In this document: positions 10,831-22,033 of the stretch, one piece after another
Position numbering within the stretch: the stretch's first letter is position 1
Layout of the letters: every line of letters starts with the position of its first letter
Source: Bolinopsis microptera
Taxonomy: Eukaryota > Ctenophora > Tentaculata > Lobata > Bolinopsidae
Length of the DNA: 64,000 bases
NCBI RefSeq assembly: GCF_026151205.1
Contig: NC_087082.1
Location: 5,959,908 to 6,023,907, forward strand
Direction: 5' to 3'
Notes under the pieces: generated by a model
What the model was told of the DNA's origin: nothing
Databases searched by the model: none
The model's input: the letters and a program-made list of their open reading frames with translations, nothing else
Translations under genes and position numbers: made by a program

Positions 10831-11538
10831 TACTTCTTTCAGTTCCCCGAACTTAATCTGATATCCTTATTTTTTTCCTGAATAGAGTAATAGTTACACT
10901 TGCAACAGGTAACTATATACATTTAAATAATAGATTATATATAATATTATGTATATAATTAACTACAGAAAAATACATTACTGAATGAATTTACATGAGT
11001 CTCAATATAACAACTTCTACAACGAATCCCTGGGTAGGAACATTAACGTTTCTCCCCATAAGTACTGTATTACATCACCATGTCACTGTAGGGTCATCTT
11101 ATCTCTATTTTTCATGTCTCAACAACAGAACAAAAGTGGTGCAAAACTATTGGGGGAATAAGTGATGATGATATGTCATTGAGTTAATTTCGTGTACCCC
11201 AAAAATTCTGATATTGCACACTTAGTGAATTTGACAAGATTTTAATAAATTCTATAATTAGACATGTAGTACAGTCAAATCCGTCTTTTTGTCGGACAAA
11301 ATTCGCAACAAAGCGATTTTAACGGGATATGGTCGGGACAGGTCCCAGGATTCATTCCAGAGAGTTCCCAAAATCCTCGACTTCAGGAAAATCCACAGTT
11401 ACCACTAATGTAGTTTAAAGATATTATTGTATTTCTCGGAATATCTTATTATATAATCTTTCTTACCATATACCTTTGAGTAGAAATTTAACCGTTTCAA
11501 CTAGTTAGTTTATTCTTCCTTTAAAAGTAGCCCCCTAT

Positions 11539-11754
11539 CTAGCTAGCGTTCATGAGGCGCAAGCTTGCATTGAGGAAAATCAAATCTCTCTGCTTGTCTA
11601 CGGTCGGTCTATTCCTCTTTTTATTCACGATCCAATCATACAAACTCCAGTTGGTTTCACATGGTGACGCAGATCCGGATTGTGACAGAGCTCGGATGGA
11701 AAGCGCTTGTTGATAACTAGATATTACTAGGAGAAAAGATATAAGTAACGACAC
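11539..11754 (-). pseudogene. hAT transposase C-terminal dimerisation fragment
   Basis: The minus strand reads YQQALSIRALSQSGSASPCE, then TNWSLYDWIVNKKRNRPTVD and RDLIFLNASLRLM. The SASPCE.NWS..(D/F)WI..KKRN block followed by DL(I/V)F.....LR is the conserved C-terminal dimerisation region of hAT transposases. There is no in-frame ATG at its start and no catalytic core upstream. It is over 4 kb from the BED-finger fragment at 6921-7232 and separated from it by retroelement debris, so the two cannot be assumed to be one element. Confidence 0.7.
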
Positions 11755-11759
11755 AAGTT

Positions 11760-11961
11760 ATAATAATGATTAACTGTAAAAGGTCAATAGAATGATAATT
11801 CACTATATTATCTCTGTAAGTCAATAGCTTAAAATGATAATACCCACAACACAGCACACGCTCACTCTCACTGCTGAGACTAACAAAGAGAACTTAATAC
11901 ACAACCAAATCACTTCAATTATAATATACCAACTGTCACTTCTCTGATAATATACCCTAAC
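11760..11961. repeat. Duplicate of window positions 1-200
   Basis: GTCAATAG, CACAGCACAC, CTGCTGAGACTAACAAAGAG and CTGTCACTTCTCTG occur in the same order at 1-194. The match resumes after the inserted microsatellite element at 15133 (CTAACTGGTTCTT; compare 188-330). The copy at 1-330 therefore serves as an empty-site reference for the 11962-15129 insertion. Confidence 0.75.
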
Positions 11962-14900
11962 GGGGGGGGGTGACATGTCTCCAATGTCTCCCGCACCTTA
12001 TCTTTTCGAAAAAGACAAAGACATTGGAGACATTGGAGACATTGGAGACATTGGAGACACAGCTTTTGGAGACATTGGAGACATTGGGGACATTTGGGAC
12101 ATTGGGGACATTAGAGACACAGCTTTTGGAGACATTGGAGACATTGGAGACATTGGAGACGCAGCTTTTGGAGACTCCTCCTCCTCCTCCTCTTCCTCCT
12201 CCTCCTCCTCCTCCTCCTCCTCCTCCTCCTCCTCCTCCTCCTCCTCCTCCTCCTGAGTCCTCCTCAGTCGTTCTCCTCCTCCTCGTGAGTCCTCCTCCTG
12301 GGACCTGGGTCCTCCTCCTGGGTCCTCCTCCTCCTGGGTCCTCCTCCTCCTGAGTCCTCCTACTCCTCTTCATCCTCCTCCTCTTCCTCCTCAATCATCA
12401 GTCCTCCTCCTCAGTCCTCCTCCTCATCCTTCTCGTCAGTCTTCCTCCTCCTCCTCAGTCCTCCCGATCCCCCAGTCCCCCTCCTCCTCCTATTCAGTCC
12501 TCATCCTCCTCCTTCTCAGTTCTCCTCAGTCCTCCTCAGTCCTCCTCCCTCTCAGTCCTCCTCCTGAGTCCTCTTCCTGAGTCCTCCTCCTGAGTCCTCC
12601 TCCTCTTCCTGAGTCCTCCTCCTCCTACGTCCTCCTCCTTCTCATCCTCCTCCTCCTCAGTCCTTCTCCTCCTCCTCCTCCTCCCTCTCAGTCATCCTCC
12701 TCAGTCATCCTCCTCAGCCATCCTCCTCAGCCGTCCTCCTCAGCCATCCTCATCAGTACTCCTCAGTCCTCCTCCTCAGTTCTCATCCTCCTCCTCAGTC
12801 CTCCTCCTCATCCTTCTCCTTAGTCCTCCTCCTCCTCAGTCCTCCCCAGTCCCCCTCCTCCTCCCATTCACTCCTCCTCCTCCTCAGTTTTCCTGAGTCT
12901 TCCTCCTGAGTCCTCCTCCTCCTCCTGAGTCCTCCTCCTGAGTCCTCCTCCTGGGTCCTCCTCCTCCTAGGTCCTCCTCCTTCTCCTCCTTAGTCCTTCT
13001 CCTCCTCCTCCTCCTCCTCAGTCCTCCTCCTCCCTCTCAGTCATCCTCCTCAGCCATCCTCCTCAGTCCTCCTCAGTCCTCCTCCTCCTCCTCAGTCCTC
13101 ATCCTCATCCTCCTCTTCAGTCCTCCTCCTCCTGGGTCCTTTTCCTCCTCTTCATCCTCCTCCTCTTCCTCCTCAGTCCTCAGTCCTCCTCCTCATCCTT
13201 CTCGTCAGTCCTCCTCCTCCTCAGTCCTCCCCAGTCCCCCTCCTCCTCCTCCTATTCAGTCCTCCTCCTCCTCCTCCTCAGTTCTCCTCAGTCCTCCTCC
13301 TTCTCAATCCTCCTAAGTCCTCCTCCTGAGTCCTCCCCCTCTTCCTCCTGAGTCCTCCTCCTGGTTCATCCTCCTCCTAGTTCCTCCACCTTCTCCTTCT
13401 CCTCCTCAGTCCTTCTCCTCCTCCTCCTCCTCCTCAGTCATCCTCTTCAGTACTCCTCAGTCCTCCTCTTTCTCAGTCCTCCTCCTTCTCAGTCCTCCTC
13501 AGTCCTCTTCCTGAGTTCTCCTCCTCCTCCTCCTCCTCAGTCCTTTTTCTGGGTCCTCCTCCTCCTAGGTCCTCCCCCTCCTCCTATTCACTCCTCCTCC
13601 TCCTCCTCAGTTTTCCTGAGTCCTCCTCCTGAGTCCTCCTCCTGAGTCCTCCTCCTGGGTCCTCCTCCTCCTAGGTCCTCCTCCTTCTCCTCCTCAGTCC
13701 TTCTACTCCTCCTCAGTCCTCCTCCTCCTCCCTCTCAGTCATCCTCCTCAGCCATCCTCCTCAGTCCTCCTCCTCCTCCTCAGTCCTCATCCTCAGTCCT
13801 CATCCTCATTGTCCTCTTCAGTCCTCCTCCTCCTTGGTCCTCTTCCTCCTCTTCATCCTCCTCTTCCTCCTCAGTCCTCAGTCCTCAGTCCTCCTCCTCA
13901 TCCTTCTCGTCAGTCCTCCTCCCCAGTCCCCCTCCTCCTCCTCCTATTCAGTCCTCCTCAGTTCTCCTCAGTCCTCCTCCTTCTCATTCCTCCTAAGTCC
14001 TCCTCCTCTTCCTCCTGAGTCCTCCTCCTGAGTCCTCCTTCTGGTTCATCCTCCTCTTAGTTCCTCCACCTTCTCCTTCTCCTCCTCAGTCCTTCTCCTC
14101 CTCCTCCTCCTCCTCAGTCATCCTCTTCAGTACTCCTGAGTCCTCCTCCTTCTCAGTCCTCCTCAGTCCTTTTCCTGAGTTCTCCTCCTCCTCCTCCTCC
14201 TGAGTCCTCCTTCTGGGTCCTCCTCCTCCTAGGTCCCCCTCCTTCTCCTCCTCAGTCCTACTCCTCCTCCTCAGTCCTCATCCCTCCTCCTCCTGGGTCT
14301 TCCTCCTCTTCATCCTCCTCAGTCCTCAGTCCTCCTCCTCATCCTTCTCGTCAGTCTTCTTCATCCTCAGTCCTCCCCCAGTCCCCCTCCTCCTCCTCCT
14401 ATTCAGTCCTCCTCCTCCTCAGTTCTCCTCAGTCCTCTTCCTTTTCAGTCCTCCTGAATCCTCCTCCTCCTCTTCCTCCTGAGTCCTCCTCCTGGGTCCT
14501 CATCCTCCTAGGTCCTCCTCCTTCTCCTTCTCCTCAGTCATTGTTCTCCTCCTTCTACCTCTCAGTCATCCTCCTCAGTCATCCTCCTTAGTACTCCTCA
14601 GTCCTCCTCCTTCTCTGTCCTCCTCAGTCCTCTTCCTGAGTCCTCCTACTGAGTCCTCCTCCTCCTGAGTCCTCCTCCTCCTGGGTCCTCCCCCTCCTAG
14701 GTCCTCCTCCTCAGTCATCCTCCTCAGTCATCCTCCTCAGCCATCCTCCACAGCCATCCTCCTCAGCCATCCTCCTCAGTACTCCTCAGTCCTCCTCCTT
14801 CTCAGTCCTCCTCAGTCCTCTTCCTGAGTCCTCCTCCTGAGTCCTCATCCTCCTCCTTCTCCTCCTGAGTCCTCCTCCTGGGTCATCCTCCTCCTAGATC

Positions 14901-15129
14901 CTCCTCCTTCTCCAATCATACATCTACGTCTCCAGTGTCTCCAATGTCTCCAATGTCTCCAAAAGCTTTGTCTCCAATGTCTCCAATGTCCCCAATGTCT
15001 CCAATGTCTCCAATGTCTCCAAAAGCTGTGTCTCCAATGTCTCCAATGTCTCCAGGACATGTCTCTGCACCCTATCTTTTCAAAAAAGACAAAAGACATT
15101 GGAGACATTGGAGACATGTCACCCCCCCC
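11962..15129. mobile_element. TIR element filled with microsatellite
   Basis: The left end is G9 then TGACATGTCTCCAATGTCTC. The right end is the exact inverse: GAGACATTGGAGACATGTCA then a C-run. Inverted similarity extends about 150 bp inward, through TCTTTT.(A)AAAAGAC and repeated GACATTGGA units, including the shared ACAGCTTTTGGAGACATTGG. CCCTAAC flanks both sides (11955-11961 and 15130-15136), consistent with a 7-bp, or mismatched 8-bp, target duplication. The uninterrupted relative at 188-195 supports insertion. There is no transposase ORF. The polyglycine or polyproline frames through it are artefacts. Confidence 0.75.
12172..14925. repeat. Pyrimidine-rich (TCC)n/(CAGTCCTCC)n microsatellite block
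   Basis: About 2.75 kb is built almost only of TCC, TCCTCAG and TCCTCCTGAG words on the plus strand (pure TCC from about 12177 to 12253). Longer periodicities are visible: phrases such as CTCAGTTTTCCTGAGTC and GGGTCCTCCTCCTCCTAGGT recur every few hundred bases. Such polypurine/polypyrimidine DNA can form triplexes and is a common site of assembly collapse. Confidence 0.95.
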
Positions 15130-15254
15130 CCCTAACTGGTTCTTGATCTTCTGATGAGTTCTTCTGTGGTTCCTCCTTGACACCGAACTGATCTTCACTG
15201 ACAGTTCCTTTAACACTGGATAGTTCTGCACACCGAACAATTCCAGAGTTCCTT

Positions 15255-15428
15255 AATACTGGAGTTATCTTATACACCGATAGTTCCTGACAATGGAACC
15301 TATCTTAACACCGATAGTTCCTGACATTAGAACCTATCTTTACACCGATAGTTCCTGACTCTGGAACCTATCTTTACACCGATAGTTCCTGACACTGGAA
15401 CCTATCTCAACACCGATAGTTCCTCACA
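15255..15428. repeat. About 34-bp minisatellite
   Basis: Roughly five tandem units containing ACACCGATAGTTCCTGACA and GGAACCTATCTTA. The scattered words ACACCGA and AGTTCCT also occur at 280-340, in the related copy at the start of the window. Confidence 0.85.
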
Positions 15429-15429
15429 C

Positions 15430-15908
15430 AGATCCGTTCTCCACACCGTAGACTTCCGGAGTTCCTAAAACACCAAACAGTTCCAGAGCTAGAGTTACTC
15501 TTCCTAGTGACAGCTAACAACAGTAGGAACATGTAACCGCATCGACAACCAACAGCAGCTCCTAAGGACTGGTCATTGCTGCTATAAGTGAAAGTACTTG
15601 TTAGCCCCTATTCTCTCAGTAAAACGTGTACTGAGAGAGGATATTTTTCTTGGTTTTCTCACTTCGTACCACTTGTCTATAGCGTCTAGGAAATCTTTCT
15701 AGGAACGTCTAGGAACTCTTTCCATATATTATATTATGTTGGTTTGTGTGTTGATCGTAGCCATGATAAGCCGGGTGAACACAGAAACCCACTGAGTGAA
15801 TTGGCGAGTGCAGCTCGTTCCAATATCTCTTATCTGCAAGATTTATCATATCGCTCTTATAGACTCTATTTCGTCGCCATGAGCCCATGATCAGTGATCA
15901 CATACAGT
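15430..15908. other. Degenerate repeat DNA before duplication copy 1
   Basis: Contains another ATGGCGACGA gag-type start context (about 15880, minus) and repetitive sequence, but no intact gene. Confidence 0.4.
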
Positions 15909-16793
15909 ATTTATGCTACTTAACACTACTAGTAATTTATCCATAATGTTCAGAACGTGAGATGAGTTTTAGTTCCGCACGTTCAGTGTTCACTACAACT
16001 AAGGAGAAATATAATCAGGTACTGGAAGTTAACAAAATGGGTTAATAAAACGTTGCTTATTAAATTATATTAAATAGTGCTAACTAGAATAATAGATACG
16101 TTTCTGAGCATTTTCGTCGTTTGCAGGATAATCGAATTCTTTACTCCTCCAATCTGCAAGATTGCATCCCTGAGCTCATCAGTTAGCAATGCCTCAGAGC
16201 AATCGGTCAGATAATTAAACTACACACCACGATAAGTCGAGGTGGTAAAGGTATCTTTACCAGCAGTGGTTTAATTTGACTGGTTCGACGCCTTTTTATT
16301 AACGTGAGGTTACGTACTAAAAACTGAAAAAGTTCAAAGATATTTGAAACATGAAATAAAAAGATGAACGAAAATAAGAATTACATTAATCAAAGAAAAG
16401 AAAGAGAAGGGATTTATTTAAAAAAGATTAAACTTAAATTATATGCTAATAGATCGTTTAAATATAAAAATCTCGATGCGAATCATTTTCAAAAATGCTA
16501 TAGTTTGACCAACTTCTTCCTTGTAATAGATAAGAGGGGCTAAAAAGAAAAACGAGAATAAAAATTATTTGGAAAAATAAAAAGAAAAGATTTAACAAAA
16601 GAGATTAAACTAAAATCTCAATGCAAGAAGATTTACCTAAACGATTCCTACACATATAGACTCTTTCCGCCAGTCTCTCTTTCTCTTGTTCTAATATGTA
16701 ATAACACTGTCTATCCACGACACAAAACAAACAGAATTATAATAATAAGATATCAAATAACACTATATAAGTATACGTAATCTGCATGCTGCC

Positions 16794-18380
16794 TTATAAA
16801 GTATTTTTGTTCTCGCACGGACCTTCTGGGTCCCACTGTACGTGAGAGGCTTGTTGATTCGTCGCATCAAAAAGCATCACCTCTATACATCTTCTCCAGA
16901 AATACTGTTCTATGGAAATGTCCCTTTCCTTGTGTGTTAGTCCTGTCTGCATCCAGGTTGTTTTTTCCCCAAAGTAAAATGACACCGTAGAACACAGATG
17001 GTTGGCACCACGTTTATTTTCATAGTATGTTTTGCTGCTTCTCCCATGTTGATCATCAGACTAAGGCAGCGTCTATAATTTGGTAACTGAAGTAAACACT
17101 CAGATGATTATTTTGGAAAGAGGTTGTTTGGAAGTATGCTATTTCTAACACATTGCAATTTGCAATATTATTGATCTCTTAATAAGTTAATAATAAAGAG
17201 TCTGAAACATGTCCACTGGAGTGTAAGGTATCAACCGAATTAGCACTTAGTGTGGTAGCATATATTTTCAACGACAGGTACTGTATAGTGTATAAGTGGT
17301 GACTCTTTACTAGGATCTCGTCTCCTATATCCAGCATCCTGTATATAAACTGATCAAAAAGGATCTATAAACTGATTCGTTAAATGAATAGCATGGCAAA
17401 TATTAAGCTTGAGCTACTGCATGAACTGCGATATTCGGAGGAATTCCATTTACTATGGATCCAATTTTGAATCATTAATAATAATAACATTTACCTGATT
17501 TTTTATCCTGTCCATCATGTTGCGTTGTATTGAATTACACTCGCAATACTAAGAGCAATGTATGCAAATTCTCCTTTAACTAACAGGTTGTCCATACAAG
17601 AGTAGGTTTACAAGTTCTATAAGATCATCAGCGGGAGATTGGTTGCGGATAATTTCATCGTTAAAGGTACAAAAAAACTCATTCCACATGGCAAGCGCCT
17701 TATTTCTAACCTCCATAACTGTGTCATCCTAGGTTTCCTCACTGAAGTGAAGTTGGGCGCTAGACCGTCGAATTGTTTTCTGTTGAGACAAATAAAACCC
17801 TTTTTTTCCATTAGCATTTGACACAACCGTTAAATGCTCGCTGCTGTGGGTTTTAACAGTTTTAAGATTGTGAACTCTGAGCAGGGTAACAGTTGAGATT
17901 CTTTATCTTCCAAACCGATGCATAGTTGCTTAACTGAGCAAGAAAACATATTAATAGCATGTTCTGAACTTAAAACATGCGATCAATTTCCTCAATGATA
18001 TAAATCATCTTGTGTAGGGCAGTTATTGATAGTAAAGCAGCGGAATAATTAGAGTCTATAGACGGTGAATTTAGGGAACAGGCCCCAATTCTCACCGGGG
18101 TTGATTCACTTGCTTCCTGTGAATTATCAGCTTTTTATGGAAGGAGCGACGGTTGTGGGGTGATCTCCATCGATTTTCTCTTGCGCCTCTCTACAGGTGT
18201 GTGCATTTATGCTATCTTTCTTTTAAGGGTTGTTAACTAATGTTGCACATCGCAACTTTTGTGATACACATCTTTGTTTGCAATGAGGGTCCCAACGATG
18301 CTGTCTGATAGATCAAAATCCCCGTCCCACCCCAGCTCCAGGAGGAAGAGCTTCGGAGCTATCTTCAGGCCTTTTTTTTA
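16794..18380 (-). pseudogene. Decayed multi-exon gene within duplication copy 1
   Basis: Minus-strand coding-like pieces, in order: FLLELGWDGDFDLSDSIVG with ANKDVYHKSC (about 18370-18245); MHTPVERRKRKSMEITPQPS from an ATG near 18211, then ALLSITALHKMIYIIEE; MHRFGR...STVTLLRVHNLK and NGKKGFYLSQQKTIRRSSAQ (about 17928-17760); EVRNKALAMWNEFFCTFNDE to LLLYGQPVS* (to about 17587); and YYENKRGANHLCSTVSFYFG to the stop at 16794. The 'D.I......D..YHKSC' block resembles a family repeated in many invertebrate genomes and linked to transposons. In this copy there are stops after MHRFGR (TAA), after DRMF (TAA) and in SEET* (TAG) that copy 2 does not share. A TAA after TPQPSLLP is common to both. Confidence 0.5.
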
Positions 18381-19118
18381 ATGAGATAAGATTACCAGCA
18401 ATTGAAATCAAAATCGGTTTCTGATTGAAGTAAAGAAATCTTGTTAGACATTAAACTGTTCAGAATCATCAAATTTAGTGGGGTAGAGCATGTTTTAAAA
18501 CTTTAAATACTTCACTTTCAGGTTGTTGAGTTATTGGGCAATATTTAATTTTCCACTCTCGCAATCGGGGGGGGGTACCAATGGCATAAAATGGAGACAA
18601 ATGGCATAAAAATCGTCAAATGGCATAGAAATTTCATGGCATAAATGGAAATTTAGCTTGGCCAATTCTCCATTTATGCCAATTTATGCCATTAATTTAG
18701 GTCTTCATATTTGACCTTTAGGATGACTTTAGATTCGCAAATACTATTAGTACTTGAATGTGACATGAGACATGTTTCATGCTTTATAACGCTTGGAATG
18801 ATCGTTAACGTCAAAGATTCATATGACAAATAACTAAATAAAGAAAATAGAAATGTATTATATCAAATATATACCAAACATTTCACTATTCAAGAATACA
18901 AACATTGACAACACAACGATTTTGAATGTCATCAAGGAACAATGCATCTGATGTATTTGTCTTCGACGAGTAGCCATACATTAGGAGATCCATTGATTAG
19001 GCTATGTTCCTGGCAGTAGTACTTCATCGGGCATGATTATAAGAAATAAATCTAACCACTCCTGTTGCAAAGTTCTGCTGAGATTTGAAGACTTTAAGAG
19101 TTTCTGTACTGCCAGCTT

Positions 19119-19960
19119 TCAAAACTGTTGAACATCCGCATTCAGGTTGATTGTATATATGCGAACATCAGAAGACACTCCAAACGCGTCCCCCTTGAAT
19201 CTTGAAAGACGAGATTTTGTTGATAAAGTGCTTCTTCCTCCATTGAGCGTGAGTGTCTCAAAAGACCGGAAGGATAGTGTTCCATATTTATCTGTTGATA
19301 TTGTTTCTCCATCATCACAATCATCAACTCCAGGTTCTACCTCATAAGCTAAGTCGTCCTCATACTCGAGGCATCCAGCTTCATCATCTACAGCTTCCCA
19401 AGAAAGTTCTTGGCCATGGACGATTGGCTTCCCACTCCGTTCTTCAGGATCTGCGACTGCGGCGAACACAGGGAAATTGTTTCTTTTCCCTTCTCGAATG
19501 CAGTCCCTCGATGCCCTGTCCAGCGTTTTTGCCAACTTGCCTAGGCTTATCATACCACCAGTCCATTTCACAATTCACTCGTTCTGCTTTCTGGCCTGTA
19601 GATTTAACCTTTTTGAGGTGAACTGTAGGATGCAAAACTGTACTTCCCCGGCATGTGCAATTGCAGATGTGTCTTCATGTAATGATAAAGCACTGTACAC
19701 ATTCTTTCTCTCCATTCCATGGGCCATAGTTATCGCATCCATATTTCTTGAGCGACCAGATGAAAAGAAACCCGAATAAATGCAAACAGTTGCTCATTCT
19801 GATCACTTCCAAGGTAATAAGTGACGATTTCAGCATTAGGGAATTGCTTCTTCAGCAGAGTTAAATACAAAACAAGACCGTCACAAGTACATATAAGATC
19901 AAGGTACGTCTGATTCGTTATGCTGACAGCTGAGTAAGTATTCTCTTTCCAAGTAACGAA
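19119..19960 (-). pseudogene. Putative transposase remnant inside the 3.1-kb element
   Basis: Minus-strand stretches in shifting frames read LYLTLLKKQFPNAEIVTYYL, then GSDQNEQLFAFIR, SRNMDAITMAHGMERKNVYS, ALSLHEDTSAIAHA, VHLKKVKSTGQKAERVNCEM and LAKTLDRASRDCIREGKRNN, ending with an acidic region and GTLSFRSFETLTLNGGRSTL before a stop at 19119. The 'G(S/T)DQNEQLF..IR ... RN.DA' core looks like the C-terminal part of a eukaryotic DNA transposase, but I cannot place the superfamily. At least two frameshifts are needed, so it is not functional as read. Confidence 0.45.
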
Positions 19961-20444
19961 AAATGTTTTTTCTCAAACTGTTCCATTTTTATTATACTTT
20001 ATAGTTTAGAGTCTAATTTGGCATGATATCAGATCATGTGATATTACATGGCCCAATCCCCATGGAGAGCATTGCCAGAGCAGTTGGCCAGAGAGCTCCA
20101 TAGAAGTAAGGGGCCTACTCTAGCCAACAGCTCTAATACATTTCCTTCCTCAACTTCATTTTCTTCATCTAACTGCTGCTGCTGCTCAGCAACTACTTGA
20201 CAGCTGGCACAGTGACAATTGTCTGCGTAGTGTATCTGTTAGCCTCAATTTTGCCTCAAGGAGGGAAGGTAGCCTCAATCCAACCTCACATAAGTTTCGA
20301 TAAAGTCTCAATAACCTTCGGGCTACAATTACAAGTTTTATAGTGGGTCTATAACATTTTTCCGTACATTAAAGTTAAAACTTAAAATGCGGTGTTGACA
20401 CATTAGATAGTCACAATACCGAACATGCTCGAAAATATACACAA

Positions 20445-20840
20445 AAGTATACTTGTTAGCCTCATTTCACCCTCTCACAAGGTGGTTAGCCTCATTTTCA
20501 CCTCGAATATTTGAAGCTTAAATACCGATTAAATATAATCCCAAGGAATTGCATGTGCAACATGGATATCAAGTAACGTGTGAGCTGTTAACCTGTTTCC
20601 GTACATTAAAGTTAAAATGCGGTCGAATTATTTATTAGCCTCATTTTGGCCTCCTACAAGTAGACTCAGCGATTTCTGAAATGTTGAGTTTGAAGAGGAT
20701 GAATCAATCTTTATTGTTGACATATTAGATAGTCACAATACCGAACCAACTCGAAAATATAAACAAAAGTATACTTGTTAGCCTCATTTCACCCTCTCAA
20801 AAGGTGGTTAGCCTCATTTTCACCTTTTTTTTATTTTTTA
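20445..20840. repeat. Internal direct repeats TTAGCCTCATTT
   Basis: GTATACTTGTTAGCCTCATT plus about 45 bp recurs at about 20450-20515 and 20770-20835, preceded in both by CACATTAGATAGTCACAATA. Further GTTAGCCTCA words occur at about 20240, 20630 and 21210. It is probably structure of the 3.1-kb transposon or of an element nested in it. Confidence 0.7.
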
Positions 20841-20939
20841 TCAAGACACTTATTTTACTTCGGAGTATTCCAACAGCCACATTGTTACACAAGTGCAACC
20901 AGCCAATTACAGGAAGCCGAAGGATTTGTTTTTTTTAGC

Positions 20940-21115
20940 CAGTGACGGTTAAGGTAGTGTGTACCATACTTTCTTCGCCCGAGACTTTGCTGCAATGTGC
21001 AGCTCCTCATTTAACCCTCACACCCGATTTCTCGAGTATTCGGCTGAGTAGACCGGGGGGCTGCATAGACCACTCAGGATCCTTAGCTGAACGTCAACGA
21101 CCCCCAAAGCTTAGA
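20940..21115 (-). mobile_element. SINE body copy nested in the transposon
   Basis: About 175 bp, from AGTGACGGTTAAGGTAGTG to CTTAGCTGAACG, matches 53057-53230 with few differences. This copy lacks the tRNA-like head, so it is 5'-truncated, and it must have inserted after or together with the 3.1-kb transposon. Confidence 0.65.
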
Positions 21116-22033
21116 TCTCGATCAAGTATAATCACTATGGATTATACTTGCAACTTGGATATCATGGACGTAACATGAGAAAGTTCTTTTTTGAAAGTGG
21201 TGAGGCTAATTTGTTAGCCTCAATTGTCCCTCGCAGTTAAATCACTCCTACTGAGTCTAGTGAGTGAGCTTGGAGGTCGCCGAACATCTCATTTTAAAGC
21301 CGTATCGATTTTCTATACGCATACCAAAAATCAAATGCGTAACTAAAACAGAAATGAAATTACAGAAGTTTTAAATTTTTTGTCAAAAAACGAACTTTTA
21401 GGGGTGTTTCTAATGACCAGGGTCAGTACAACAAATAGAGATAAAGGTGGACAGTACTAGTGGGGTGCAGACTATTCGTTATTAAATTCTCAGTTCAAAG
21501 TTTTAAAATTTCATATTTCGAATGGCATAAAATGGAGACAAATGGCATAAAAATCGTCAAATGGCATAGAAATTTCATGGCATAAATGGAAATTTTGCTT
21601 GGCCAATTCTCCATTATGCCAATTATGCCATTGGTACCCCCCTCGCAATCAATATAACTATTTGCTAAATTTCACACAAGCTTAGATATCATCAAGAGTA
21701 TGACGTGACAAAGTAAACTTATTTGTGCCTTCTGTGTGTTATATGCTTGCGACTGTATGATATTATAATAATTCCCAGCACTTCCAGGTCATCAAGTAAT
21801 CCTACACTATTCGTCAATTCAGCATTCCTTGTCAGGGTGCCCTAAACATTCCTCATTATATATTTTCTTAAATTGCAACAGCTGCATTCCTTCAATAATC
21901 TGTTGATTTATTTTATTTTCAAGATTTATTGTACAATTATTGTGCTTTACCCGTGTTTTCTATTCTAATCAAAAGTAAATCAATTGGACAATAAGGTTGA
22001 AATGAGTAAAATAGTAATAAAAGATATTGGAAA

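Larger units (their letters stand above)
6760..11510 (-). mobile_element. Nested array of truncated retroelement copies
   Basis: Two sequence blocks recur. Block A (around TACCTTTGAGTAGAAACTTA) is near 6850-6930, 8630-8730, 9165-9195, 10500-10590 and 11465-11507. Block B (ATACATTACTGAATGA ... CCCCATAAGTACTGTA) is near 7556-7680, 8873-8992 and 10973-11105. Spacing and order vary, so this is a pile of partial insertions rather than a clean tandem repeat. On the minus strand block A is coding (see 10310-10830). Several ATGGCGACGAG gag-type starts (8264, about 9301, about 10052) lie between the copies. No intact pair of terminal repeats could be delimited by eye. Confidence 0.6.
18567..21642 (-). 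mobile_element. 3.1-kb DNA transposon with 8-bp target duplication
   Basis: TCGCAATC flanks both ends (18559-18566 and 21643-21650) and occurs once in the empty copy at about 32745. The element begins G9-TACCAATGGCATAA and ends TTATGCCATTGGTA-C6, an inverted terminal repeat. Each end also carries the same roughly 105-bp AATGGCATA-rich block in direct orientation (18580-18692 and 21533-21625). An 8-bp duplication fits hAT, P or Zisupton-type elements; the TIR does not resemble CAGTGG-type hAT ends. Confidence 0.85.

Noticed and set aside
11957-14031. Poly-Gly, poly-Pro and poly-Ser ORFs
   Set aside because: Translation of the TCC microsatellite; no biased codon use beyond the repeat.
14845-15240. 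RHWRHWRH / MSPMSPMSP repeats as a protein
   Set aside because: Simple translation of the GACATTGGA subterminal repeat of the transposon.
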